This document shows positions 16,877 through 25,126 of a DNA stretch of 64,000 nucleotides, one piece after another; within the stretch, counting starts at the first letter, position 1, and every line of letters starts with the position of its first letter. Below the pieces are notes generated by a model. It worked only from the letters and a program-made list of their open reading frames with translations. It was not told where the DNA came from and searched no databases. Position numbers and translations under genes: made by a program. This DNA comes from Streptomyces sp. SAJ15 (lineage in GTDB: Bacteria > Actinomycetota > Actinomycetes > Streptomycetales > Streptomycetaceae): NCBI RefSeq assembly GCF_007595705.1, contig NZ_NISY01000021.1:1-64000 (forward strand). The letters are read 5' to 3'.

Positions 16877-17653
16877 TCAGCCGAAGCGGCCCGAGATGTA
16901 GTCCTCGGTGGCCTGGACCGACGGGTTGGAGAAGATCCGCTCCGTCTCGTCGATCTCGATCAGCTTGCCCGGCTGCCCGACGCCCGCCAGGTTGAAGAAG
17001 GCCGTGCGGTCCGAGACACGCGCCGCCTGCTGCATGTTGTGGGTCACGATCACGATCGTGAACCGCTCCTTGAGCTCGCCGATCAGGTCCTCGATGGCGA
17101 GGGTCGAGATCGGGTCGAGCGCCGAGCAGGGCTCGTCCATCAGCAGCACCTGCGGCTCGACGGCGATCGCCCGGGCGATGCACAGTCGCTGCTGCTGACC
17201 GCCCGAGAGGCCGGCGCCCGGCTTGTTGAGCCGATCCTTGACCTCGTTCCAGAGGTTGGCGCCCTTCAGGGACTTCTCCACGACGTCGGCCAGCTCGCTC
17301 TTCTTGTACGAGCCGTTGAGCCGGAGCCCGGCCGCGACATTGTCGAAGATCGACATGGTCGGGAAGGGGTTGGGGCGCTGGAACACCATGCCGACCGTGC
17401 GGCGCACCGCCACCGGGTCGACACCGGCCCCGTAGAGGTTCTCGTCGTCCAGCATCACCTTGCCCTCGACGCGGCCGCCGGGGGTGACCTCGTGCATGCG
17501 GTTCAGGGTGCGCAGGAAGGTGGACTTGCCGCAGCCGGACGGGCCGATGAAGGCGGTCACGGAGCGGGGTTCAACGGTCATCGAGATGTCCTCGATGGCC
17601 TTGTGGTTGCCGTAGAAGGCGGTGAGGCCGCTGACGTCGATTCGCTTGGCCAT
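16877..17653 (-). CDS. pstB: Phosphate ABC transporter ATPase
   Basis: 258 aa from ATG 17653 (an in-frame GTG at 17662 is also possible). Walker A GPSGCGKST, signature LSGGQQQRL and Walker B VLLMDEPCSALDP are intact, with the PstB-specific NRMHEV segment. Last gene of pstSCAB; 51 nt after pstA. Energises high-affinity phosphate uptake and takes part in Pho signalling. Confidence 0.97.
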   Translation of the reverse strand: MAKRIDVSGLTAFYGNHKAIEDISMTVEPRSVTAFIGPSGCGKSTFLRTLNRMHEVTPGGRVEGKVMLDDENLYGAGVDPVAVRRTVGMVFQRPNPFPTMSIFDNVAAGLRLNGSYKKSELADVVEKSLKGANLWNEVKDRLNKPGAGLSGGQQQRLCIARAIAVEPQVLLMDEPCSALDPISTLAIEDLIGELKERFTIVIVTHNMQQAARVSDRTAFFNLAGVGQPGKLIEIDETERIFSNPSVQATEDYISGRFG

Positions 17654-17704
17654 GGAAATCACTTCTCTTCGAGGTTGGCCGCCTCGCGGCGGAGCCGCAA
17701 TTGC

Positions 17705-18784
17705 TTAGCGACCGGTCTTCGGGGCCTTCCAGCGGGCGATGCCGCGGGCCACCAGGTTCAGGATCATGACGAAGGCGATGAGGAGCAGCGCCGCTGCCCA
17801 GGCCCGGTCGAAGGAGGGTTCGTTGCCCTGGCCCCACTGCTCGTAGATGTAGTACGGCAGGGAGGACTGCGCGCCGTTGAAGGGGTCGTTGTTGATCGAG
17901 TTCGATCCGAAGACCAACAGCATGATCGGGGCCGTCTCACCGGCGATACGGGCCACGGCGAGCATCACGCCCGTGGTGATACCGCCGATGGCGGTGGGCA
18001 CGACCACCTTCAGGATGGTGCGCCACTTGGGCACGCCCAGGGCGAGCGAGGCCTCACGCAGCTCGTTGGGGACGAGCTTGAGCATCTCCTCGGTGGAGCG
18101 GACGACCACCGGCATCATCAGGATCGCGAGAGCCATCGCGCCCGCGAAGCCGGAGTACTCGAAGTCCAGCGCGATGATCCAGAAGCTGAGGATGAACAGG
18201 CCGGCCACGATCGACGGGACGCCGGTCATGACGTCGACGAAGAAGGTGACGGCCTTGGCGAGCCTCCCGCGGCCGTACTCCACCAGGTAGATGGCGGTCA
18301 GCAGGCCGATCGGGGTCGCGATCAGGGTGGCGATGCCGACCTGCTCCAGGGTCCCGATGAGCGCGTGGTAGGCGCCGCCGCCGGGGAAGATGCCCTGGGT
18401 GCCCTCCATGGAGTGGCTGAGGAAGTAGCCGTCGAGGACCTTGCGGCCGCGGGCGATGGTCTCCCAGATCAGCGAGACCAGCGGGATCACGGCGAGCAGG
18501 AAGCAGACCCAGACCAGGCTGGTCGCCAGCCGGTCCTTGGCCTGGCGGGAGCCCTCGACCTTGGCGGCGAGGACATAGCTGACCAGGACGAAGAGCAGGG
18601 AGGCGATCAGGCCCCACTGGATCTTGCTGTGCAGGTCGAAGCCGAGCCCGATGCCGGAGCCCGCGGCGACGGCGCCGACGGCGATGGCGTACGGGGTCCA
18701 GCGGGGAAGCCGGGGCTGGCGCAGCGGGGCCGGCGGCGGCACGTTGTCCGCGGCGGGACGCTTGTCCATCAGCACGTCACTCAT
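17705..18784 (-). CDS. pstA: Phosphate ABC transporter permease
   Basis: 359 aa. A Pro-rich N-terminus of about 30 residues precedes seven or so helices and the BPD_transp_1 EAALALG-like loop (EASLALGVPKWRT). The ATG overlaps the TGA of the preceding 32-aa ORF as ATGA, and AAGGGG inside the upstream 95-bp repeat sits 8 nt before it, so the duplication supplies the pstA ribosome binding site. Confidence 0.96.
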   Translation of the reverse strand: MSDVLMDKRPAADNVPPPAPLRQPRLPRWTPYAIAVGAVAAGSGIGLGFDLHSKIQWGLIASLLFVLVSYVLAAKVEGSRQAKDRLATSLVWVCFLLAVIPLVSLIWETIARGRKVLDGYFLSHSMEGTQGIFPGGGAYHALIGTLEQVGIATLIATPIGLLTAIYLVEYGRGRLAKAVTFFVDVMTGVPSIVAGLFILSFWIIALDFEYSGFAGAMALAILMMPVVVRSTEEMLKLVPNELREASLALGVPKWRTILKVVVPTAIGGITTGVMLAVARIAGETAPIMLLVFGSNSINNDPFNGAQSSLPYYIYEQWGQGNEPSFDRAWAAALLLIAFVMILNLVARGIARWKAPKTGR

Positions 18785-18879
18785 GCGTGGGCCCCTTCAT
18801 TCGCTTCTCCGCCCGCGCGGCGCAGAGGTGCGGCCTTCGTACTCGTCTGCGGCTGAGCGGCCGCGCGTGCGTCGCTCAT
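18781..18879 (-). CDS. Coupled 32-aa ORF, copy next to pstA
   Basis: 32 aa: begins MSDARAAAQPQTSTK and ends EANEGAHA. Start and stop both overlap neighbours as ATGA (previous ORF stop at 18876, pstA start at 18784). Identical at DNA level to the copy at 18876-18974. Ala/Gly/Lys-rich with no recognised motif; its start MSDA resembles the PstA start MSDV, so it may be a duplicated pstA 5' end. Whether the peptide is stable or serves only to couple translation is unknown. Confidence 0.5.
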   Translation of the reverse strand: MSDARAAAQPQTSTKAAPLRRAGGEANEGAHA

Positions 18880-18970
18880 GCGTGGGCCCCTTCATTCGCT
18901 TCTCCGCCCGCGCGGCGCAGAGGTGCGGCCTTCGTACTCGTCTGCGGCTGAGCGGCCGCGCGTGCGTCGC
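18781..18970. repeat. Perfect 95-bp tandem duplication between pstC and pstA
   Basis: 18781-18875 and 18876-18970 are identical over 95 bp. A third partial copy of the first few bases begins at 18971 with a T for G change. Each unit contains a complete ORF plus an AAGGGG ribosome binding site. Because 95 is not a multiple of three, each unit ends one ORF and begins the next through ATGA. Confidence 0.97.
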
Positions 18971-18974
18971 TCAT
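18876..18974 (-). CDS. Coupled 32-aa ORF, copy next to pstC
   Basis: Identical in sequence to the ORF at 18781-18879. Its ATG overlaps the pstC stop codon as ATGA (pstC ends at 18971), and its own TGA overlaps the start of the second copy. It therefore forms the first link in a chain pstC-ORF-ORF-pstA in which every junction is a 4-nt overlap. Confidence 0.5.
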   Translation of the reverse strand: MSDARAAAQPQTSTKAAPLRRAGGEANEGAHA

Positions 18975-19969
18975 GCGTTGGCCCCCGAGTACTCCTTGCG
19001 GCGGGCGATGATCATGCGGGCCGCTCCGTTGACCAGCAGGGTGATGACGAAGAGCACCAGGCCCGAGGCGATCAGGGCGTCACGGCTGATGCTGCCCTCG
19101 ATGTCGGTGGCCTCCTTGAAGCGCGCGGCGATGTTCTGCGCGAAGGTGCCGCCACCCGGGTCCAGCAGGCTGGTGATGATGTCGTTGCTCGGGGAGAGCA
19201 CGGTGGCCACGGCCATGGTCTCGCCCAGCGCGCGGCCCAGGCCGAGCATCGAGGCGCTGATGATGCCGGAGCGGCCGAAGGGCAGCACCGACATCCGGAT
19301 GACCTCCCAGCGCGTGGCGCCGAGGGCCAGTGCGGCCTCCTCGTGCATCTTGGGGACCTGGAGGAAGACCTCGCGGCTGACGCTGGTGACGATCGGCAGG
19401 ATCATGACCGCCAGCAGGATGCCGACGGTGAACAGCGAGCGCGCGGCGCCGTCGTTGTACTCGAAGATCCCGGTCCAGCCCAGGTACTCGTCGAACCACT
19501 CGTAGAGGCCGCTCAGGTGCGGGACCAGGAAGAGCGCGCCCCACAGGCCGTAGACGATGCTGGGGACGGCGGCGAGCAGGTCGATGACGTACGCGATGGG
19601 CGCGGCGAGCCGGCGCGGGGCGTAGTGCGAGATGAACAGCGCGATGCCGACGGCGACCGGGACGGCGATCACCAGCGCGATGATCGAGGTCACGATGGTG
19701 CCGTAGGCGAGCACCGCGATGCCGAACACCGGCGGGTTGGCGTTGGCGTTCCACTCGAAGGTGGTGAAGAAGTTGCCCTCGTCCTTGGAGATGGCGTTCA
19801 CCGAGCGGAGGGTGAGGAAGACCGCGATCGCGGCCATGATCACCAGGAGGGTGACGCCGGCGCCCCGGGCCAGGCCGACGAAGATCTTGTCACCGATGCG
19901 GCCGGTGCTCTTGTCGCGCGCCGCCGGTGGAGGCGCGGCTGGGAAGTCTGGCTTTATATCCGTTTTCAT
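18971..19969 (-). CDS. pstC: Phosphate ABC transporter permease
   Basis: 332 aa from ATG 19969, chosen for the GGAGAA site 7 nt upstream and family length; the ORF continues upstream to 20080 without support. About six helices with the EEAALALGATRWEV permease loop. Partner of PstA in the membrane channel. Follows pstS by 140 nt with an intervening hairpin. Confidence 0.95.
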   Translation of the reverse strand: MKTDIKPDFPAAPPPAARDKSTGRIGDKIFVGLARGAGVTLLVIMAAIAVFLTLRSVNAISKDEGNFFTTFEWNANANPPVFGIAVLAYGTIVTSIIALVIAVPVAVGIALFISHYAPRRLAAPIAYVIDLLAAVPSIVYGLWGALFLVPHLSGLYEWFDEYLGWTGIFEYNDGAARSLFTVGILLAVMILPIVTSVSREVFLQVPKMHEEAALALGATRWEVIRMSVLPFGRSGIISASMLGLGRALGETMAVATVLSPSNDIITSLLDPGGGTFAQNIAARFKEATDIEGSISRDALIASGLVLFVITLLVNGAARMIIARRKEYSGANA

Positions 19970-20035
19970 GGGTTCTCCGGTCTGCGAAGCGCGCCGGGGC
20001 GCGGCGGCTTCTGGTGCGGCGGTGCACCGGATGGC

Positions 20036-20078
20036 GCGGCCGGCTCCGCTCCAGCGGGGCTGAAGGGGAACCGGCCGC
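20036..20078 (-). terminator. Hairpin between pstS and pstC
   Basis: GCGGCCGG (20036-20043) pairs with CCGGCCGC (20071-20078) around a loop that can form further pairs. A hairpin here would fit the usual excess of binding-protein message over permease message in ABC operons. No T-tract, so attenuator or stabiliser remains open. Confidence 0.5.
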
Positions 20079-20109
20079 ACTCTTCAGATCAGGTCGGGCC
20101 GGATACGGG

Positions 20110-21234
20110 TCAGGAGATGCTGCTGACGCTCTGGCGGACCTTGGCGATGATCTCGGCCGGGATCGGGGCGTAGCCGAGCTCCTTGAGGGAGGTCTGCCCG
20201 CCCTCGCTGGCGGCGTACTCAAGGAAGGACTTGGTCGCGGCCAGGGTGTCGGCCTTGTTGCCCTTGTCGCAGGCGATCTCGTAGGTCACCAGGGTGATCG
20301 GGTAGGCGCCGTCGGCCTTGGTGTCGTAGGCCAGGTCCAGCCCGAGGTCCTTGCCCTGGCCGACGACCTTGGCCTCGGCGATCGCCTTGGAGGCGTTGTC
20401 GACGGTGGCCGGGACCGGGGCGGAGGCGCCGGTGTCGAGGTCGACGGTCTTGAGGCTCTGGGAGGTGGCGTAGGACAGCTCGAAGTAGGAGATCGCGCCG
20501 TTGACCTGCTTCACCTGCGAGGAGACACCGGAGGAGCCGTCGGCGGACTGGCCGCCCTTGCCCTCCCAGGCCTTGCCCGGCTCGTGCTTCCACGCCTCGG
20601 GCGCGGCGGCCTTGAGGTACTTGGTGAAGTTGTCGGTGGTGCCCGACTCGTCGGAGCGGTGGAACGCCTGGATCTTCAGGTCGGGAAGCTTGGCGTCCGG
20701 GTTCAGCTTCTTGATCGCCTCGTCGTTCCAGTTGGTGATCTTCGAGTCGAAGATGTCGGCGAGGGTCTTGGCGTCCAGGACCAGCTTGTCCACGCCGGAG
20801 ATGTTGAAGCCGACCGCGATCGGGCCGCCGACCATCGGCAGGTTGATCCCCTTGCCGCCCTTGCAGACCTTCTCGGAGGCGGTGACCTCTTCGGGCTTCA
20901 GCTTGGAGTCCGAACCGGCGAAGGCGGTCTTGCCCTGCAGGAACTCCTGGATGCCGGCGCCGGAGCCGGTGGCCTTGTAGTTGATCTTGACGTCGTCGCA
21001 GGCGCCGCCGTAGTTCTTGATCCACAGGTCCATGGCGTTCTTCTGCGCCGAGGAGCCGGAGGCGAGCAGGTTGCCCGAGCCATCGCACTTGATGTTGCTG
21101 GTCGCCTTCGACGAGCCGCCGCCGGAGGAGCCGCTGTTGTCATCCGAACCGCACGCCGAGAGGACGAGGACACCGGAGACGACGAGGGCACCGGCGGCGA
21201 TGGCGCGAAGCCGGTTGTTGCGCTGAAGCTTCAC
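20110..21234 (-). CDS. pstS: Phosphate-binding lipoprotein of the Pst system
   Basis: 374 aa, GTG start with GGAAGGAA upstream. Signal peptide with lipobox LSAC (Cys28), a Ser/Gly linker, then the PBP fold with FAGSDSKL, FHRSDESGTTDNF and GVSSQVK phosphate-contact segments. Extracellular, membrane-anchored. First gene of pstSCAB, controlled by the PHO box about 165-180 bp upstream. Confidence 0.97.
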   Translation of the reverse strand: MKLQRNNRLRAIAAGALVVSGVLVLSACGSDDNSGSSGGGSSKATSNIKCDGSGNLLASGSSAQKNAMDLWIKNYGGACDDVKINYKATGSGAGIQEFLQGKTAFAGSDSKLKPEEVTASEKVCKGGKGINLPMVGGPIAVGFNISGVDKLVLDAKTLADIFDSKITNWNDEAIKKLNPDAKLPDLKIQAFHRSDESGTTDNFTKYLKAAAPEAWKHEPGKAWEGKGGQSADGSSGVSSQVKQVNGAISYFELSYATSQSLKTVDLDTGASAPVPATVDNASKAIAEAKVVGQGKDLGLDLAYDTKADGAYPITLVTYEIACDKGNKADTLAATKSFLEYAASEGGQTSLKELGYAPIPAEIIAKVRQSVSSIS

Positions 21235-21360
21235 TTTTCGGGAGTTCCTTCCGGGAGCCGCCGGTGGGGACGGCGTGCGAGGAGACAGGTGGGGTGCGGT
21301 CCGACGTCAGTCGTGACGCGCTGCGACCGCATCCGTCGCGGTCCGCACCTCGTAGCGCCG

Positions 21361-21415
21361 AAATTAGGCAGATCAGGTGAAGCCGCCGATGGGGGTGAGT
21401 GAACGAGAGGTGAAC
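21361..21415 (-). promoter_or_regulatory. PHO box and -10 of the pst promoter
   Basis: On the minus strand GTTCACC (21415-21409) and GTTCACT (21404-21398) are direct repeats with 11-nt period, matching the PhoP-binding GTTCACC consensus. A third, weaker unit CTTCACC at 21382-21376 is in the same 11-nt register (two periods on). TAATTT at 21366-21361 is a fitting -10. PhoP should activate pstSCAB under phosphate limitation. Confidence 0.88.
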
Positions 21416-21660
21416 CTCGCCCGTCAGGGTGGTGGCGCACTCCGGCGTGCATTCCATGGTGCACCTCTTGCCGCGCACGCGGGCCTCGCAGGCGCGCCAC
21501 CCGCCGTGCGCCCGTCACGCGCCCGCGGTGCGCCGGCCCGGTCCGCCACGCGGGCCGCGCTCTGTCGGAATGCGTAAGGGCGTGTCACTATCCGTCCCTA
21601 CGCGTCAGTAAGGCGTCGGCCGCGGGACTCCGGCGCCTGCGGGAGGGACGGAGGCGGCCG
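21416..21660. other. Intergenic region upstream of pst promoter and NlpC/P60 gene
   Basis: 245 bp between the divergent pst promoter and the hydrolase gene. GC-rich with scattered short repeats; no gene, riboswitch or clear promoter pair was recognised. Confidence 0.4.
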
Positions 21661-22878
21661 GTGGGGCGCGACGGCAGGGCGGGGCGCGGCAGAGGAAGGG
21701 GTGCGGGCGTCCTCACGGCGACCGCGGTGGTCTGTGCGGTGGGGATGCTGTGCCTCCCCGACGGGGGGTACGCGGCGCCGGGCCGTCCGGAGCCCCCACC
21801 CAGACCGACGCCGTCCGCGGGCCCGGGGGGCGGCCCGGGCGCGGGATCGCCCTCGGCGACGGCGTCCCCCGGCTCCCCCGCCCCCTCCGGCTCCCCCGCC
21901 CCCTCCGGCTCGGCGGATCCCTCCGGCTCCGCGGACGACCGGCCCAGCGTGGCCGAGGTGCACCGACAGGTGGAGACCCTCTATCGGCAGGCCGAGGCCG
22001 CGACCGACGCCTACAACCTGGCGCGGGAGAAGCAGGCCCGCCAGGAGAAGGAGATCGTGCGGATCGCCCAGGCGGTGGTGCGCACCCAGGGCGAGCTGGT
22101 CACGCTCAAGCGGCAGGCGGGCGCGATGGCCCGGGCGCAGTACCGGCACGGCGGCAGTGTGCCGCCCGAGGCCAGGCTGCTGCTCTCGGACGACCCGGAG
22201 GACTTCCTCAAGGGGGTCGATCTGGTACGCAAGGGACAGCGGGCCACCCATGGGGTGATCGCCCGGCTGGCGGCGACCCAGACCACCCTCGACCGTTACG
22301 CCGAGTCCGCCACCCGGGAGTGGCAGGGCCTCGACCGGAGCCGGGCGCGGAAGGCGGCCGCGCGGCAGCGGGTGCGGGCCAAGCTGGCGCGGGCGAAGCA
22401 GTGGGAGGCGCGGCTGAAGAAGGAGGAGCGGGAGCGGCTGCGGAAGCTGGAGGAGGAGAAGGAACGCGCGGCCCAGACCCGCTGGCTCGGCTCCGGAATA
22501 CTCGACGACATCACCGGCGGGGCCACCCCGGCGGGTCGGCGGGCGGTCGACTTCGCGACGGCGCAGATCGGCAAGGACTATGTGTGGGGTGCCGAGGGGC
22601 CGGACTCTTTCGACTGTTCGGGGCTCACCTCGAAGGCGTGGTCGGCGGCCGGCCACACGATCCCGCGGACCTCGCAGGAGCAGTGGAAACAACTGCCGAA
22701 AGTGGATATCGAGCACATGCGCCCCGGCGATCTGATCATTTATTTCAAAGACGCCAGCCATGTCGGCATGTATGTCGGGGACGGCACGATGGTGCACGCG
22801 CCGCGGCCGGGTCGGCAGATCACCATGGCGGGCGCCGGCTCCATGCCGATCCTGGGCGTGGTGCGGCCGGGTGAGTGA
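21661..22878 (+). CDS. Secreted NlpC/P60 peptidoglycan endopeptidase with coiled coil
   Basis: 405 aa, GTG start with GGAGG about 10 nt upstream. Signal peptide (about 1-39), a Pro/Ser linker with repeated GSPAPS units (70-95), a long charged coiled coil (about 95-275) and a C-terminal NlpC/P60 domain with Cys319 (SFDCSGLTSKAW) and His367 (DASHVGMYV). The layout equals RipA-like hydrolases in which the coiled coil restrains or localises the enzyme. Cleaves stem peptides in the wall. Confidence 0.92.
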   Translation: MGRDGRAGRGRGRGAGVLTATAVVCAVGMLCLPDGGYAAPGRPEPPPRPTPSAGPGGGPGAGSPSATASPGSPAPSGSPAPSGSADPSGSADDRPSVAEVHRQVETLYRQAEAATDAYNLAREKQARQEKEIVRIAQAVVRTQGELVTLKRQAGAMARAQYRHGGSVPPEARLLLSDDPEDFLKGVDLVRKGQRATHGVIARLAATQTTLDRYAESATREWQGLDRSRARKAAARQRVRAKLARAKQWEARLKKEERERLRKLEEEKERAAQTRWLGSGILDDITGGATPAGRRAVDFATAQIGKDYVWGAEGPDSFDCSGLTSKAWSAAGHTIPRTSQEQWKQLPKVDIEHMRPGDLIIYFKDASHVGMYVGDGTMVHAPRPGRQITMAGAGSMPILGVVRPGE

Positions 22879-22961
22879 GCCGCGGGGGCGCCACGAGTGA
22901 GCCGCGGGGCGCGTCACAGGGGAGCCGCAGGGCGCGCCACAGATGCGCCGCGGGGTGTGCC
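22875..22961. repeat. 22-23 bp imperfect tandem repeat overlapping the NlpC/P60 stop codon
   Basis: Four units of GTGAGCCGCGGGGCGCGYCACAG type at 22875, 22897, 22920 and 22943. The first unit includes the gene's TGA. Confidence 0.7.
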
Positions 22962-23359
22962 GGCGCCGTTCCACGGGCCGTTTCCGGGGCGCCGGTGGCG
23001 CTCCGTGGTGGTGCGTGGCGTGGTGGTGCGGTGACGTTCCGCCGACCGAATCGGGGCCGCGATCCGTTTGCGTGGATCGGGTGACGAATCATGACGGAAT
23101 GTGTGACGGGCGCGTGATTCTCCTGCCTCTCGCGTGACTTTCGTCATCCCGGGTTTCAGTTATGGGCGTCAAATCTCCGAAGCGCAGCGGCATATGACAA
23201 AAGTCGCTTGCCGGAGGTCATTCCGTTTCGGCCCGCCCTACCGCTAGGGTCGCCAGGCAGTGTTTCCGGAGCACACCGCCAGGCCGAACCGGCGGGCGTG
23301 GACCGGGACCGGTGATCCGCCGCTTGGGCGGGGAGCCGTGCCCTCGGGGGGAGGGAAGG
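22962..23359. promoter_or_regulatory. Upstream region of the REC-PP2C gene
   Basis: About 400 bp without a convincing gene. Comparatively AT-rich around 23085-23225 (for example TCAGTTATGGGCGTCAAATC, CATATGACAAAAG), the likely promoter area for the phosphatase gene. No sigma-factor consensus can be assigned with certainty. Confidence 0.45.
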
Positions 23360-24625
23360 ATGCCAAGCATGTCCGTACCCGTGCCACGGCAACGGGAGGT
23401 GTTGACCGCTCAGCCCCGGCCCGTAGCGATGCCCGAGACAGGGCTCACGCTGCTGGTGATCGAGGACGATCCGGCCTGCGCCGTCACCGTGCCGGAGTTG
23501 CTCGACGACGACGGCACCCGGCTGCGCATCCGCACCGCCCGCAACCTCACCGAGGCGGCCCGGCTGCTCACCGAGGACGTCCACTGCATCCTGCTCGACC
23601 TGGCCCTGCCCGACCGCGGCAAGGCCGCCGGTGACGCCCTCGACACGCTGCGGCAGGTGCTGCGGCTGGCTCCCGCGCACGCCGTGTTGGCGCTCACCTC
23701 CGAGGGCGACACGGAGCGCGCCGCCGAGGCGGTGCGCGTCGGGGCGCAGGACTACCTCTTCCGCGACGAGCTCAACGGTCGGGTGCTCGGCCGCGCCATC
23801 CGCTACGCCGTGGAGCGCAAGCGCGCCGATCTCGCGCAGCGCCAGCTCAGCGAGTCGCGGCTGCGCGCCCAGGAGAACGCCCGGCTGGAGCGCGGGCTGT
23901 TGCCCACCCCGCTGCTGGAGGGCTCCAACCTGCGCTTCGCCGCCCGCTACCGCCCGGGCCGCAGCCGGGCGCTGCTCGGCGGGGACTTCTACGACGCGGT
24001 GCGCACCGCGGACGGTACGGTGCACGCGATGATCGGCGACGTCTGCGGGCACGGCCCCGACGAGGCGGCGCTCGGTGTCGAACTGCGCATCGCCTGGCGC
24101 GCGTTGACCTTCGCCGGGCTCTGCGGCGACCGGCTGCTGGACACCCTGCAGCAGGTGCTGGAGCACGAGCGCGCGGATGACGAGATCTTCGCGACGCTGT
24201 GCACGATCGACATCGCCCCGGACGGCCGCCGCGCCGGGGTCTGCCTGGCCGGCCATCCCTCGCCGCTGGCGATGCGCCCCGGCCAGCCGCCGCGGCTGCT
24301 GCCGTACGAGGAGAGCGGCCCGGCGCTGGGTCTGTTGCCGAACGCCCGCTGGCCGCGCCGACAGGTCGAACTCGGCGACTCCTGGAGCCTGATGATGTAC
24401 ACCGACGGGCTGATCGAGGGCCGCGTCGGACAGGGCAGCCGTCAACGGCTCGGCCAGGAGGGCATGGTGGACATCGCCACCCGTCAGCTGGCGGCCGGGC
24501 TGCGCGGCGAGTCGCTGCTGGACGCCATGGTCACCGAGGTACGGGCGTTGAACGGCGGGGAGTTGACGGACGACCTGGCGGTGCTGCTGCTGGAACGGGG
24601 CGGCGGGTCCGCGCCGCGGCCCTGA
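23360..24625 (+). CDS. Response-regulator-fused PP2C (SpoIIE/RsbU-type) phosphatase
   Basis: 421 aa from ATG 23360 (GGAGGG 4 nt upstream; ATG 23369 is also possible). An N-terminal receiver domain (about 28-150; acidic pair in VIEDDP, phospho-acceptor Asp in CILLDLALPD) joins through a helix to a PP2C domain (about 205-415; GGDFYDAV, IGDVCGHGPDEA, MMYTDGLIE, LTDDLAVLLLE). Metal-binding Asp residues are kept. It is an RssB-like protein Ser/Thr phosphatase likely acting on an anti-sigma antagonist. No kinase gene sits beside it, so it is an orphan regulator. Confidence 0.92.
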   Translation: MPSMSVPVPRQREVLTAQPRPVAMPETGLTLLVIEDDPACAVTVPELLDDDGTRLRIRTARNLTEAARLLTEDVHCILLDLALPDRGKAAGDALDTLRQVLRLAPAHAVLALTSEGDTERAAEAVRVGAQDYLFRDELNGRVLGRAIRYAVERKRADLAQRQLSESRLRAQENARLERGLLPTPLLEGSNLRFAARYRPGRSRALLGGDFYDAVRTADGTVHAMIGDVCGHGPDEAALGVELRIAWRALTFAGLCGDRLLDTLQQVLEHERADDEIFATLCTIDIAPDGRRAGVCLAGHPSPLAMRPGQPPRLLPYEESGPALGLLPNARWPRRQVELGDSWSLMMYTDGLIEGRVGQGSRQRLGQEGMVDIATRQLAAGLRGESLLDAMVTEVRALNGGELTDDLAVLLLERGGGSAPRP

Positions 24626-24682
24626 CGGTCGCCGAGGAGCACGTACGGCGGGTGCGCGCCGTGGACCTTGCGGTCGTGCGGG

Positions 24683-25018
24683 TCAGCGGCCGTTGAAGGG
24701 GCCGTACGGCCCGTCCGAGCTGGAGCCGCGGCGCCGTCCGCCGCCGCGGCCGCCGGAGACCTGCCGCAGCGCGGGCCGCACGTCGACGATGTACACGATC
24801 GTCGCGATCAGCCCGATGATCGGCAGGAACGAGAAGATCCCCATGAAGAGGTTCACCGCCGTCGCCAGCCCCAGGATGATCAGCCAGAAGGGCTTGGTCT
24901 GCTTGTCGGCGGCGCGATAGGCGTCCTCGCGCCGGAAGGCGGAGTCGACGAACGCGAACAGGCTGAAGAGCAGCAGGCCAAGGGAAACATAGGAGAGGAG
25001 CTCGCCGAATTTCTCCAT
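24683..25018 (-). CDS. DUF2516 small membrane protein
   Basis: About 111 aa from ATG 25018. Two or three membrane helices (about 8-30, 50-85) with a conserved KPFWLIILGLATAVNLF stretch and a Gly/Arg-rich tail. Downstream of the HBHA-like gene as in mycobacteria (recalled Rv0476 next to hbhA). Function unknown. Confidence 0.82.
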   Translation of the reverse strand: MEKFGELLSYVSLGLLLFSLFAFVDSAFRREDAYRAADKQTKPFWLIILGLATAVNLFMGIFSFLPIIGLIATIVYIVDVRPALRQVSGGRGGGRRRGSSSDGPYGPFNGR

Positions 25019-25126
25019 GAGCACGTGGTCCACCGCCTCGTTGATGTGTCGATGTGCCTGGCCTGCCACGGTACCGGGTGGGCGGAGCGATGACGCGGGG
25101 CGTGCCCGCTCCGCCCGTGCCGGGTG

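Noticed and set aside
16151..18856. 901-aa plus-strand ORF
   Set aside because: Runs through pitH out of frame and antisense to pstB/pstA; its composition is that of antisense GC-rich code.
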